From Roseibacterium elongatum DSM 19469 (lineage in GTDB: Bacteria; Pseudomonadota; Alphaproteobacteria; Rhodobacterales; Rhodobacteraceae): 64,000 nucleotides of DNA. A model generated the notes under the pieces. The model was given only the letters and a program-made list of their open reading frames with translations, was not told the origin of the DNA and made no database searches. The position numbers and the translations under genes are program-made. This document shows positions 1 through 8,691 of this stretch, piece after piece (positions within the stretch are counted from its first letter, which is position 1; every line of letters starts with the position of its first letter). The stretch is taken from assembly GCF_000590925.1 (NCBI RefSeq), contig NZ_CP004372.1, forward strand, positions 1,965,001 through 2,029,000, read 5' to 3'.

Positions 1-331
1 GATCGGGCAGGCGGCCCGCGCCCGTCTTGACGTACAGGAATTCATCGGCGTCCAGCGCGATCAGCCAGTCGGTGTCCAGCGTTTCGGGCTGGGTCTGGGC
101 ATGCGTCAGGGCGGTGGGTTGCGGTTTGCCGCCGGGGGCCACGGGATTGTCGCGGCGGATGACGCGCTCGCCCATCTCGCCCAGGCGGTCGAGCATCCGG
201 TCCGTCCCGTCGCGGCAGTCATTCGTGTAGACGATCAGGCGCTCGGCCCCGATCAGCCTTTGCCACGCGACCCATTCCAGGAGCGCGGGCGCCTCGTCGC
301 GCATCATGCTCAGGACCGTGACGTGGGCCAT
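1..331 (-). CDS. Glycosyltransferase family 2 protein (partial, runs off left edge)
   Basis: This is the first 110 codons of a glycosyltransferase; the 3' part lies outside the window. The ATG is at 331-329, five bases after the stop of the preceding gene, so the two are probably co-transcribed. The N-terminus reads AHVTVLSMMRDEAP, followed by an EWVAWQRLIGAE segment and, near residue 90, WLIALDADEF. That layout is typical of GT2-like (GT-A fold) enzymes, in which the DAD motif binds the metal-nucleotide-sugar. The same layout occurs in the 602-residue protein at 11032-12840. Acceptor and donor sugars are unknown; surface polysaccharide is inferred from the neighbouring glycosyltransferases. 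Confidence 0.8.
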   Translation of the reverse strand, partial: MAHVTVLSMMRDEAPALLEWVAWQRLIGAERLIVYTNDCRDGTDRMLDRLGEMGERVIRRDNPVAPGGKPQPTALTHAQTQPETLDTDWLIALDADEFLYVKTGAGRLPD

Positions 332-336
332 CGGGG

Positions 337-1209
337 TCAGAGCCGCGGCAGGGGCGGCCCGTCGCGCCGCAGCCCGCCACGATCTTCAAGGTGCCGGACC
401 GTATCGGCGTCCAGGGTATAGAGCCTGTCATAAAGCGCGCGAAACCGCGCCTCGGCATCGGGCGCGTCGAACGCGGCCAACAGGGTTTGCTTGACCGGTT
501 CGGCAAAGCCCCACGACCCGGTGCGCCAGCCGACCTTGGCCCGCCAAGTGTCGTAATCCGGTGCAGCGTAATGCACCAGATGCGCCCCGTCGGCGGGGCA
601 GAGCAGGTGTTCGGGCAGGCGGTTGCCCTCGGCGTCATGGCCCCAATGCATCTTGAACCGCGCGCCGTCGAGGCCGGCGCGGTGAAAGCTCTTGCCCTCG
701 GCATGGCCCACCAGGCCCAGGCGGGGGCGGAAAAGCTCTGCATCTTGCCCGTAGATCTCGTTCACCGCTTGCCGCGATATCGGCAGGCGCAGGGCCTCGC
801 CCCCGTCTTGCAGGAACACCTGCTCGGCGCTGGCCACCCGAACCGAGGCGATGGCGGGCGAGAACCGCGCCGTGGCGTCGGCAAGCGTCTGGCCGGGAAA
901 CCACATCAATTCGTCCGCATCGAGGATCAGCACCCAGCCCTCGGATGCAGTGTGATAGCCGGTGGTCAGGGCGGCGCGTTGGCGGCGGGTGAACCGCGCG
1001 TCGGGTTTCGCCCCCATCTTGCGCCAGGTCTCGGGCGTGCAGGGGATCAGGTCGAGGCGCGGCTCGCCGGCCAGGGCCGTGCGCGCCGGGTCGTCGGGAT
1101 CGTCGAGAAACAGGATGATCCGATCCGCCCCTTGCGACAGGTGCCATGTCACGAAGCGCCGCAACAGCGGCAGCGGTTCCTTGGCGATGGTGACGACGGT
1201 CAGGGTCAT
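337..1209 (-). CDS. Glycosyltransferase family 2 protein
   Basis: This 290-residue protein starts TLTVVTIAKEPLPLL and carries GWVLILDADEL, with D97 and D99 as the probable metal-binding DxD motif of a GT-A-fold glycosyltransferase. No signal peptide or membrane segment is visible, so it is probably cytoplasmic. It lies 30 bases after one glycosyltransferase gene and 5 bases before the next, all on the minus strand, which argues for one transcription unit. The middle of the protein has a conserved-looking HAEGKSFHR / MHWGHD region seen in many Rhodobacterales GT2 proteins. Substrate is not predictable. Confidence 0.8.
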   Translation of the reverse strand: MTLTVVTIAKEPLPLLRRFVTWHLSQGADRIILFLDDPDDPARTALAGEPRLDLIPCTPETWRKMGAKPDARFTRRQRAALTTGYHTASEGWVLILDADELMWFPGQTLADATARFSPAIASVRVASAEQVFLQDGGEALRLPISRQAVNEIYGQDAELFRPRLGLVGHAEGKSFHRAGLDGARFKMHWGHDAEGNRLPEHLLCPADGAHLVHYAAPDYDTWRAKVGWRTGSWGFAEPVKQTLLAAFDAPDAEARFRALYDRLYTLDADTVRHLEDRGGLRRDGPPLPRL

Positions 1210-1239
1210 GGCGGGCCTTATGGGCGGGACGGTCGCGGC

Positions 1240-2103
1240 TCAGGCAAGGCCAAAGAACCGCTCCGGCACGATGGTGGGCAACCCCTGTTCGGTGGCGCGG
1301 GGGTCGGTCGCGGCACGGGGCCTTTTGGTGACGCTTCCGTCGGGTTCCACGGGGAATTGCCCCCGACCCACGGCACAGGCCTCGGCAAAGTCGATGGGGG
1401 CCGACAGCCCGTGATCGGCAATGGCCTCGAGGCGTCCCGTCTGGTGATCGACAAAGGAGCGATGCTGCTGCAACCCGCCACGCGCCGCGAGCCGTTCCTC
1501 GGCCACGGTCTTGTCGGCCAGCGCCATGTGGAACAGAAAAAAATGGTTCGAGATCACGGTCGGGCGGTTCAGCAGGCGATGCGCCCCCCCGGCCCAGTTG
1601 TTCCAGCGCGTGATGACGAAGGGCTTGGTGTATCGGTCGGCCACGAAGCCGCGCCGCCGCTGGCCCAGGATAGGTTGCGTGCGGTCGATCGGGGCGGTCT
1701 CGTCCTCCGCCTCGACCATGTCGACACCGAGGGCGAAGATATACCCCTGCTCGGTCAGTTCCTCAAAGGCTTGCGGCCAGTCGAGGCCCGAGGCCGGGTC
1801 GATCACCACGTATTCATCGACATCGCCGCGAATGACATGTTCGTAGCGTTTGCGCAGCTTGTTGGCGCGCCCCGACATCTCCTTGGCCATGAACCGGTCG
1901 TTCTTGATCCGGCGTCGCGGGGCCTCGAGCAAGACCTCGGTATGGATGCCGGTCAGATCGACCTCAGGCTCCCAATCGTCGCCGTCGATGACGACATGCA
2001 GGTTCTCGCGCCCGACGATGCCGCTGTAATGGTCGATCCATTTTTCCAGAAAGAATGTCTCGTGCCGCACATGGGTCAGCGCGCAGGCAAACTCCTTGGC
2101 CAT
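1240..2103 (-). CDS. Glycosyltransferase family 2-like protein
   Basis: The 287-residue product opens AKEFACALTHVRHETFFLEKWI, the usual N-terminus of short GT2-like proteins (do-not-move beta strand plus an acidic patch). It contains HVIRGDVDEYVVID, with D94 and D96 as the likely DxD metal site. No membrane segments are seen. It sits 10 bases after the 667-residue bifunctional glycosyltransferase, so translational coupling or at least co-transcription is likely. It may extend a glycan started by its neighbours; the sugar is not known. Confidence 0.75.
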   Translation of the reverse strand: MAKEFACALTHVRHETFFLEKWIDHYSGIVGRENLHVVIDGDDWEPEVDLTGIHTEVLLEAPRRRIKNDRFMAKEMSGRANKLRKRYEHVIRGDVDEYVVIDPASGLDWPQAFEELTEQGYIFALGVDMVEAEDETAPIDRTQPILGQRRRGFVADRYTKPFVITRWNNWAGGAHRLLNRPTVISNHFFLFHMALADKTVAEERLAARGGLQQHRSFVDHQTGRLEAIADHGLSAPIDFAEACAVGRGQFPVEPDGSVTKRPRAATDPRATEQGLPTIVPERFFGLA

Positions 2104-2113
2104 CGTCGCCTCC

Positions 2114-4117
2114 TCAGGTGGTGTGCCAGTCCAGTTTCGTTTTCATGCGTCGTTCCAGGTCGCGCTGTTCGGCCTCGATCTGGTCTTCGAAGGACGCCTC
2201 CCACCCCAGCGCCGAGGGGATGAAGCCCGAGGCCGCAAGGTTGAGGCCGATATGGGCCATGTCCAGCACGGCATGGGTGTCGGCGTCGACGACCCGCCGG
2301 CCGGCCGGATGGAAATGGCCGCGCGGCGCATCGATGCGCAACGGGTCGATGCCCGCGAAGGCGCGGAACTGGGTGATGTAATCGTCGATATTGCTGGAGG
2401 GGCCGCGCGCGATGATCGCTACCTCGGTGTCGGGCGCGACCGCCATCGCCGCCAAATGCAGCGCCGCCCCATCGAGGGCCACGATCCGCCGTGCGGCCTT
2501 GTAGGTGGCCACCTGTTCCGCAAAGCTTTGCGTTTCGGGATGATAGACGGTGTAGCCGCCCTCTTGCATCAGCGCGTCGATGCGGGTTTCGATCAGGGTG
2601 CGCCGTTCGATCTCGGGCAGGGCGCTGCGGGACACATAGAGATCGCGCGGGCCATCGACGGCCGGTTCGATGGCGCCGAGGCTGCGGGCCATCCAGTCGC
2701 GGTAGTCTGGCCTACCTGCGATCATGTCTGCGGTCCCAAAGGCCGGATCGGGAATGACCAACTCCTCAATGGTCACGGGCGTTTGCGGGACGCGCACCGG
2801 CAGATGCGACAAGCCAAGCGCGGCTAGGATCGGCAACTGATGCCGGTAGAGGCGGCGTTCGTTGCGGGCCTCCTGCGCAGGAAGAAAGACAAGACCGGCC
2901 AAGGCCTTTTGCCCATCCGCGGCCCATAGGCGGCTGGTCGTCTCGGTCAGGAAACGGCCGAAATGCGGATCGAACATGCCCCCGTAAAGCCACCGCCCCG
3001 CGAGCCTGTCTTGCGGCGCTGTCTTGGGGCGGTCGGGCGCCATCGTGAGGGGGGCCGCGTGGTTGCGCCAGCAATGACCGCTGGGCAGAAACCGCCCATC
3101 CGCCGCCAACAGCCCGGCGGCCCGGCGTGTCTCGCCGGGTTCCTGCACCGACCACGGCACCAGCGTCACCTCGTGTTCGAGGATCGGTGGTGCGCAGATC
3201 GACCGGTCGGGTGCGAAATCGAGCGTCGCCGCGGGCGGACGGGCTTCGTCGGCCAGTTCGCGGACCCGACGCACGCCGACCTGACGCTCCAACTCATCCT
3301 GTGCGCGGTCCGTCAGGTCGGCCGTCTGCAAAAGGCCCCAGTTTCGGTAATGCACCGTGGTGATCCCCATCTCGTCGATGGGAACGGCGCTGTGGCGCAT
3401 GCGGCCGCCAAGAATGAAATGGTCCTTCTGCGCCAATTCGTTCCAGCCCAGCCCGGCGCGTTTCATTGCCACCGGCAGCGTGATCTGATCCAGATAGGGC
3501 CGGCAGAACGGCGCGAGGCTGTCGACGGCGTCGACTGTCTGGGCGACCTCCATCCAGGTCTCGGCAAAGCTTTGGCCGTTGGCGCTGCGATAGCCTTCGG
3601 GAAAGATCACGATGCCGGAATTGAAATAGGGTGGCACCGGATCGCGCGGCTTGCGCGAAAGATAGACGCGGTCCTCGGGCACGGGCATGCCGCACGCGTC
3701 ATAGACGGTATCCCACAGCCAATCGGGGGCCCAACCGATCGAGGTGGCCACGGTGCAGGTCACATGGTCGGGCGCGAACAGGCGTCGGATGTCATGGCCG
3801 GCCACCACGAGGATGTCACTGTCGAGAAAGCCGCCCCAGTCGGTTTCGCGCGGCTGCAGGCAGGCGACAAGCTTGTTTCCATGGGGGTAGGGCGGGTCGA
3901 ACATCCCTTCGGTCTGCATCGGGCGTATCTCGCACCTCATGCGGTCGAGTGCCGTGACGACGGCCGGATCCAGCCTGTCGATCTTTTGTGCCGGGCAGTA
4001 GCCCACCAACGTGATCTCGGGGTCCAGGTGCGACCGGATGGAGGCAGCCAGAAAGCATGCGTAATACTGGTATTGCGGGGGCTCGACGATGAAGAACAGG
4101 GTGAGGGATGGTGTCAT
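2114..4117 (-). CDS. Two-domain glycosyltransferase: GT8-like N-terminus fused to GT61 (DUF563) C-terminus
   Basis: This 667-residue protein has two parts. Residues 1 to about 290 resemble GT8-like transferases, with WGGFLDSDILVV giving a D99-x-D101 metal motif and a later PYFNSGIVIF segment. Residues about 320-640 match the GT61/DUF563 pattern: EVTLVPWS, GRWLYGGMFDPHFGRFLTET, DLYVSRS and VALDGAALHLAAM. The second half is clearly related to the whole of the next gene (4119-5285), which shares GRWL-GG-HFGHFL, VYVSRSRLP and SLDGSALHLAAM. One base separates the two genes. Likely role: two consecutive sugar transfers in surface-glycan synthesis; specificity is unknown. Confidence 0.75.
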   Translation of the reverse strand: MTPSLTLFFIVEPPQYQYYACFLAASIRSHLDPEITLVGYCPAQKIDRLDPAVVTALDRMRCEIRPMQTEGMFDPPYPHGNKLVACLQPRETDWGGFLDSDILVVAGHDIRRLFAPDHVTCTVATSIGWAPDWLWDTVYDACGMPVPEDRVYLSRKPRDPVPPYFNSGIVIFPEGYRSANGQSFAETWMEVAQTVDAVDSLAPFCRPYLDQITLPVAMKRAGLGWNELAQKDHFILGGRMRHSAVPIDEMGITTVHYRNWGLLQTADLTDRAQDELERQVGVRRVRELADEARPPAATLDFAPDRSICAPPILEHEVTLVPWSVQEPGETRRAAGLLAADGRFLPSGHCWRNHAAPLTMAPDRPKTAPQDRLAGRWLYGGMFDPHFGRFLTETTSRLWAADGQKALAGLVFLPAQEARNERRLYRHQLPILAALGLSHLPVRVPQTPVTIEELVIPDPAFGTADMIAGRPDYRDWMARSLGAIEPAVDGPRDLYVSRSALPEIERRTLIETRIDALMQEGGYTVYHPETQSFAEQVATYKAARRIVALDGAALHLAAMAVAPDTEVAIIARGPSSNIDDYITQFRAFAGIDPLRIDAPRGHFHPAGRRVVDADTHAVLDMAHIGLNLAASGFIPSALGWEASFEDQIEAEQRDLERRMKTKLDWHTT

Positions 4118-4118
4118 G

Positions 4119-5285
4119 TCAGGCCCACGTCATCTCGTGCCTTGCCAAGGGTTCTCCGAGGTCGGCCTCGGCCTCGGCCGCGGCGGAGGCGACCGTGTCG
4201 GCGGTGGGGGCGCTCCAGCCCTCTGCCGAGGGAATGAACCCCGCAGCCGCAAGTTGCGCGCCGGCCGAGGGAAAGTCGAGCGTGGCGTAGGTCTCGCGCT
4301 TTTTCACGCGTTTGCCGGCCCGGCTGAAAAAGCCGTTGATCGCCTCGACCCGCAAGGGCGCGATCCCGGCGAAATGGTTGAACTGCAGGATGTAATCCTC
4401 GATGTTCTGCGACGGCCCGCGGTTCAGAATGGCCACCTGTGTGGCCGGGTCGACCACCATCGCCGCAAGGTGCAGGGCCGAGCCATCCAGCGACACGATG
4501 CGCCGCGCCGCTTTCCACAGGGCGATCTGCTGCTCGAGCGGGTGTTCCTGCGGATGGATGACGGTGTAGCCCGCCGCCTCCATCAGGTGTTCAAGCCGAT
4601 CCTCCATCAGGACCGATCCGCGCTTGGACGGAAGCCGCGAGCGCGAGACATAAACCGCCTCGGGGCCGTCGGCGGCGATCGCGGCGCCAAGGTTGTCGCG
4701 CATCCAGGCCCGGAATTCGGGGCGCCCGGCCATCATCTCTTCCATCCCGAAGCCGGGCGGCGGTACGGCCAATTCGTCGATCACGACCGGCTTTTGCGGC
4801 GCGCGGATCGCCAGATGCTCCAGGCCCATGGCCGCGAAAAACGGCAGAAGGTGGCGGAATTGCCGCCGCTCATGGGTGAGTTGCTGCTTCGGGTAGAATA
4901 CGATGCCCTCGATCCCGTCCAGCGCGTCCAGTGCCCAAAGCCGTGTGCTGCTTTCGACCAGGAAATGGCCGAAATGGCCGTAACACAGCCCGCCGAACAA
5001 CCATCGCCCCTCGAGGCGTTCGATCTGACCCATCTCGGCCGGCGGGACGGGGGGCACCGTGATCGGGCCCGCGCGATAGCGCCAGCATTGCCCCTCGGGC
5101 ATGAAGGCCCCTGTGGCGTCGAACAGTCCCGCCGCGCGTTTCGCGCCACGAACCGGGTTTTCGCCCCAGGGAACAAGCGTCACGTCCCGGTGAAACCCCG
5201 CCTGCCACGCCATGGGGGCAAGCGGGTCGAAGTCGAGCGGCATCTCCTCGGGCTGGGCAGGGGGGAGTTGGAGTGCCGGTTGCAT
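4119..5285 (-). CDS. Glycosyltransferase family 61 protein
   Basis: A 388-residue GT61/DUF563-type glycosyltransferase. Motifs seen in order are DVTLVPWGENP, GRWLFGGLCYGHFGHFLVES, VYVSRSRLPSKRG and VSLDGSALHLAAMVV. It aligns throughout with the C-terminal half of the neighbouring 667-residue protein, so the pair probably arose by duplication. The chosen ATG at 5285 (MQPALQLPP) overlaps the stop codon of the preceding gene as TGATG, which indicates translational coupling; an upstream in-frame start would overlap that gene by about 90 bases. No signal peptide is visible. The acceptor glycan is unknown. Confidence 0.78.
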   Translation of the reverse strand: MQPALQLPPAQPEEMPLDFDPLAPMAWQAGFHRDVTLVPWGENPVRGAKRAAGLFDATGAFMPEGQCWRYRAGPITVPPVPPAEMGQIERLEGRWLFGGLCYGHFGHFLVESSTRLWALDALDGIEGIVFYPKQQLTHERRQFRHLLPFFAAMGLEHLAIRAPQKPVVIDELAVPPPGFGMEEMMAGRPEFRAWMRDNLGAAIAADGPEAVYVSRSRLPSKRGSVLMEDRLEHLMEAAGYTVIHPQEHPLEQQIALWKAARRIVSLDGSALHLAAMVVDPATQVAILNRGPSQNIEDYILQFNHFAGIAPLRVEAINGFFSRAGKRVKKRETYATLDFPSAGAQLAAAGFIPSAEGWSAPTADTVASAAAEAEADLGEPLARHEMTWA

Positions 5286-6097
5286 CACGCCTCCAACGCG
5301 GCGGCGGGGTCGATGCCCACCTCCTGGCACATGCGCCATGCATAGGAGTTTTCCAGCGGCGGGTGCTTGCGCCACCACGGTTTCGTCCCGTTGGTATAAA
5401 GGTGCACCGACACCGTCTGATCGGTGAACCAGCCTTCGACACGGCCATGGGGGTCGTAGAAGATGTCGTTGAGCTGAAACGGAACGGGGTAAAGGGCATC
5501 GGGCGTCATGGCGCGGTCGATATCGCCGGTCACACGGGCAAAATGGGTGAAAGCCTGCGGGCCGAAGGCCGTGCGCTCGGTCTTGTAGATCTTGACCGCG
5601 TGGGGGAGGTCATCGTTCTGGCGCGTGATCTTGCGGCGCTGGTTCTTGTTCCACCAGGGCGGGACCTCGGGCAGGTTGTCGTAGTAGTCCAGCAGCAGGT
5701 CCATCATTTCGCAGCTCTGCGGCAGGCCCACGACCCCGCAATTCAAGGCGCCGCGCATGCCGTGCCCGGCAAAGATCCACTCCCATTCATCGGGAAAGGG
5801 TTTGTGGCAGAAGGCATCGCAATCGATCCAGATCGCGCCCGTCTTTTGGATCATCTTGTAGCGAAAGACATTCGACAGAAAGCTGGCCGAGGTCTGTTCG
5901 ACGATATCCATCGGGATATCCATGATTTCGGTCGCGGGGCGGATATCGACCCCCTCGGGGGCGTTGGTGACCGTGTCGGTACAATAGAGCGTGACCGGGT
6001 GCCCGTGGCGCAGATGCGACTTCAGGCAAAGTTGGTTGAGGTATTGCAGACGGTCGCCGATCCAGAGGGAGGCGACGGGACGACGGTTGAGTTCCAC
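5285..6097 (-). CDS. Glycosyltransferase, DXD sugar-binding type (Gly_transf_sug-like)
   Basis: The 271-residue product is read from a GTG at 6097, which has an AAGGGGAA ribosome-binding sequence upstream. Longer in-frame starts would add low-complexity arginine-rich sequence. The N-terminus PVASLWIGDRLQYLNQLCLKS and GAIWIDCDAFCHKPFPD, with D92-x-D94, match the Gly_transf_sug (DXD) family of cytoplasmic or membrane-associated sugar transferases. It is the first gene of the leftward glycosyltransferase run and overlaps the next gene by a base of the stop codon. The hairpins at 6270-6344 lie upstream, so a promoter for this run is expected between about 6100 and 6260. Confidence 0.75.
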   Translation of the reverse strand: MELNRRPVASLWIGDRLQYLNQLCLKSHLRHGHPVTLYCTDTVTNAPEGVDIRPATEIMDIPMDIVEQTSASFLSNVFRYKMIQKTGAIWIDCDAFCHKPFPDEWEWIFAGHGMRGALNCGVVGLPQSCEMMDLLLDYYDNLPEVPPWWNKNQRRKITRQNDDLPHAVKIYKTERTAFGPQAFTHFARVTGDIDRAMTPDALYPVPFQLNDIFYDPHGRVEGWFTDQTVSVHLYTNGTKPWWRKHPPLENSYAWRMCQEVGIDPAAALEA

Positions 6098-6269
6098 GGG
6101 GGTTCCCCTTGTTCCTGCTCGATGACGGGCGGCTTGTGCCGCGCTTGATCTGTTGCGGTGAATGTTCCTGATTTCATGGGCAAAGGCAAAGCCTTTGCGC
6201 GGCGTTTTCGAAGCATGTTGCAGAAATGAGCCTTGGCCCACCGCGGTTGCGGCGCGTCGCACGGGGGCA

Positions 6270-6344
6270 GCGCCGGACGGGGCATCGAGCCCCGTCCGGC
6301 GCTGGCGGCGAGGCCGCGGGCGAGGGGGCTGTCTGCCCCCTCGC
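6270..6344. repeat. Two strong hairpins in the 290-base gap between glycan gene runs
   Basis: A perfect 14-bp stem (6270-6283 with 6289-6302, loop ATCGA) is followed by a 10-bp stem (6320-6329 with 6335-6344, loop TGTCT). They lie just past the stop of the sulfatase gene at 6388 and before the next gene at 6097. They could stop transcription of the sulfatase run, but neither is followed by a clear U tract on the minus strand. The trailing CCCCCGAGAGGTTTCTGG-type sequence looks like a dispersed Rhodobacterales intergenic repeat; that is recollection, not a search. Confidence 0.6.
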
Positions 6345-6387
6345 GCACCCCCGAGAGGTTTCTGGCCAAGATGAAGGGGGATATGGG

Positions 6388-8691
6388 CTAGTCGCCCGGC
6401 TGGATCAGTTGGGCGGCTATATCGGCGTTTTCGGCCACGCCGTGAAGATCGAGGATGCTCAGCCCCACGCGCAGGCGGACTTGATCCGGCCCCCGTGTGG
6501 TGATCGTGGGGCGTGCATGCCAGCGCGACAGGTCATAGCGCTGATCCGGGCTCCAGCCCGCGATCACGGTGACGCCGCCCGGCGCGATGTGAAAGGTCTT
6601 GGCCCCGGCGCCGGCCTCGATCCGGGTCAGGCCAGCCCCCACATGGATGACATGGTCGCCCTCGCCGAGGTGCAACTGGTTGCGGCCGGGGCCGCTGTCG
6701 ATGGTCGAGGCGCCCTCGCCATCGTGGATCAGGTCGTTGCCATGGCCGCCATGGATGTGGTTGCGGCCGGTGTTGCCATGGATCACGTCGTCGCCGGTGC
6801 CGCCATCGAGCGTGTCGCGCCCAGGCCCGCCATGCAGCGTGTCATTGCCCGCCTCGCCGTAAAAGGCATGCCGGCGATTGGCCTGCTTGGCCTTGGCGAT
6901 CATCAGGTCGTTTCCGCCGCCGCCGTAAAAGGTGGCGGCCCCGTGTTTCGGGCCGATCATGATGTCGTCGCCATCGGACCCTTTGAGGTCGATCTCGACC
7001 CGTTCCGAGGTTTCGAATTCGATCGGGCTGTGGGGATGGGCGACGATCTGCAGGCGCTTGCCCTCGGCCACGTCGCCCTCGTGGCGTGCCACGACGGTGG
7101 CGATGCGGATCTTTTCCACATTGGCGGGGCAATGCAGCACGTAGTCATCCGGCCCGGCCATGTACCACAGGGTGTCGGTACCGCCGTCCTTTTCCTCGTG
7201 GATCTTTTCGGCGTCCGATCCGTAGGCCCAGTAATCATTGTTGCCGCGCCCGCCGGCGAGAATGACCGAGCCATCGACCGCCATCATGGCGTTGACGCCA
7301 CCGGCGGGGTTCTCGAAGCCGCGCAGATCGAGGCCGAGCGACAGCGCGCCCTTGACCAGTTCGGCGCGGAGAAACTCCATCGGGGCCGTGGCGACGAGGT
7401 TCTCGGTCTCTCCGGGGTCGGTTTCGATGTCGTAGACGTGTTCCTCGCCATTGGGATAGCGGAAGTAGCGCAGGTGGCGGTAGCCTTCGACCGAGGGGCG
7501 GACCGACAGCGTGCCGAAGACCGAAGTGACCGGCGATTTCGTCTCGTCGAAACTGCCGAACCCGTCGCCGATCAGGGGCAGAAGCGATTGCCCCGAGGTC
7601 CAGTCGGGGCGCGGCGGCAGGCCGGCCAGGTGCATGATGGTCTTGGGGATGTTGTGCAGGCTGACGGGAAGGTCGATCTCTTGCCCCTGTTCCATCGATG
7701 CATGCCAGATGCCCAAGGGAATATGGGCGGCGCTGTCCCATTGGCTCATCTTGTGGAAACTGTCGTGGTTGCCGAGGTTGAAGCCGTTGTCGCTGAGGAA
7801 GATGACGGTGGTGTTCTGACCCAGTGGTGAGGCGTCAAGCGCATCGAGGAAGCGGCCGATCTCGTGATCGACATGGCTGATGGCGGCGAAATAGGCGCGC
7901 ACGACCTGACGCCAGGCCTCGTCGCCGGCCTTTTCCGGGGTCCAGACCCCATTGGCGATATAGGCGGCCTCGTAGACGGCGAAACCGGGCTGGGGGCCGA
8001 AGTAATCCTCGGCATGGGCGATGTCGGGCCAGCGGATCGCGGCGGGGTCGTATTGCGCGTAGAACCGATCCGGCGTGATCAGGTTGTAATGCGGATGCTT
8101 GAAGCCCAGCTGGATCAGGTTGCGCCGGGTCGGATCGGCGCGATCCAGGAAATCGATGGCGTTCTGGGCGACCCAAAAGTCGTAGAACCGGTCATCCTGG
8201 CTGCCGTCGTCATCGGGGTGGTTCACGCCCTTGATGCCGGGGCCACGGTCGAGATAGGCATGCACGCCGCGCCGCCGCCCCTTGTCTTCGGCCTCGGGCT
8301 CTTCGTGAAAGAGGATGCGGCGATACTCTTCCGGCATGGGGCGGTAATTGCTGTCCACCTTGCCGGTCGTGAAGGTATGAAACCCCGCGCGGCGCAGGTC
8401 GTATTGCCAGGCGCGTTCGGGGCGCATCACGTCGCGCCAGAAACGGTTGAGGTCCACCAGCCCGGTGCGGAACGGCGACAGGCCGGTGGCGATCTCGGCC
8501 CGGCAGGGCGCGCAGAGCGGCACGGTGGCATAGGCGTTGGAAAACCGCGCGGCGCGGGCCATGAAGCGGTCGAGGTTGGGGGTCTGAATGCGGATGCCGA
8601 AACTGTCGCGCCAGGTGTAGACATCGATCATGTCATCCACCCAGATCAGGCAGATATGGCTGTCGGCGATGGCGTCGGGGCTGAAGGTCAT
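6388..8691 (-). CDS. Sulfatase with C-terminal RTX-like calcium-binding repeats
   Basis: A 767-residue protein. Residues about 10-440 form a type I sulfatase: LIWVDD (D19, D20, metal ligands), the C-x-P-x-R signature at C60-APC-R64 where the cysteine would become formylglycine, and FLSDNGFNLGNHD near 298-310. Residues about 560-700 contain glycine-aspartate nonapeptides (GSDGDD, GGGGND, GEAGND, GGPGRD, GGTGDD, GGHGND), the RTX calcium-binding type. There is no N-terminal signal peptide, consistent with type I secretion through C-terminal signals. The ATG overlaps the stop of the preceding gene as ATGA. Likely role: removal of sulfate from an extracellular glycan; the substrate is unknown. No sulfatase-maturating enzyme is visible in this window. 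Confidence 0.85.
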   Translation of the reverse strand: MTFSPDAIADSHICLIWVDDMIDVYTWRDSFGIRIQTPNLDRFMARAARFSNAYATVPLCAPCRAEIATGLSPFRTGLVDLNRFWRDVMRPERAWQYDLRRAGFHTFTTGKVDSNYRPMPEEYRRILFHEEPEAEDKGRRRGVHAYLDRGPGIKGVNHPDDDGSQDDRFYDFWVAQNAIDFLDRADPTRRNLIQLGFKHPHYNLITPDRFYAQYDPAAIRWPDIAHAEDYFGPQPGFAVYEAAYIANGVWTPEKAGDEAWRQVVRAYFAAISHVDHEIGRFLDALDASPLGQNTTVIFLSDNGFNLGNHDSFHKMSQWDSAAHIPLGIWHASMEQGQEIDLPVSLHNIPKTIMHLAGLPPRPDWTSGQSLLPLIGDGFGSFDETKSPVTSVFGTLSVRPSVEGYRHLRYFRYPNGEEHVYDIETDPGETENLVATAPMEFLRAELVKGALSLGLDLRGFENPAGGVNAMMAVDGSVILAGGRGNNDYWAYGSDAEKIHEEKDGGTDTLWYMAGPDDYVLHCPANVEKIRIATVVARHEGDVAEGKRLQIVAHPHSPIEFETSERVEIDLKGSDGDDIMIGPKHGAATFYGGGGNDLMIAKAKQANRRHAFYGEAGNDTLHGGPGRDTLDGGTGDDVIHGNTGRNHIHGGHGNDLIHDGEGASTIDSGPGRNQLHLGEGDHVIHVGAGLTRIEAGAGAKTFHIAPGGVTVIAGWSPDQRYDLSRWHARPTITTRGPDQVRLRVGLSILDLHGVAENADIAAQLIQPGD

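Noticed and set aside
391..2223. 610-codon open frame on the plus strand opposite three glycosyltransferase genes
   Set aside because: Arginine- and glycine-rich antisense shadow of high-GC genes; the minus-strand frames have clear motifs and operon spacing.
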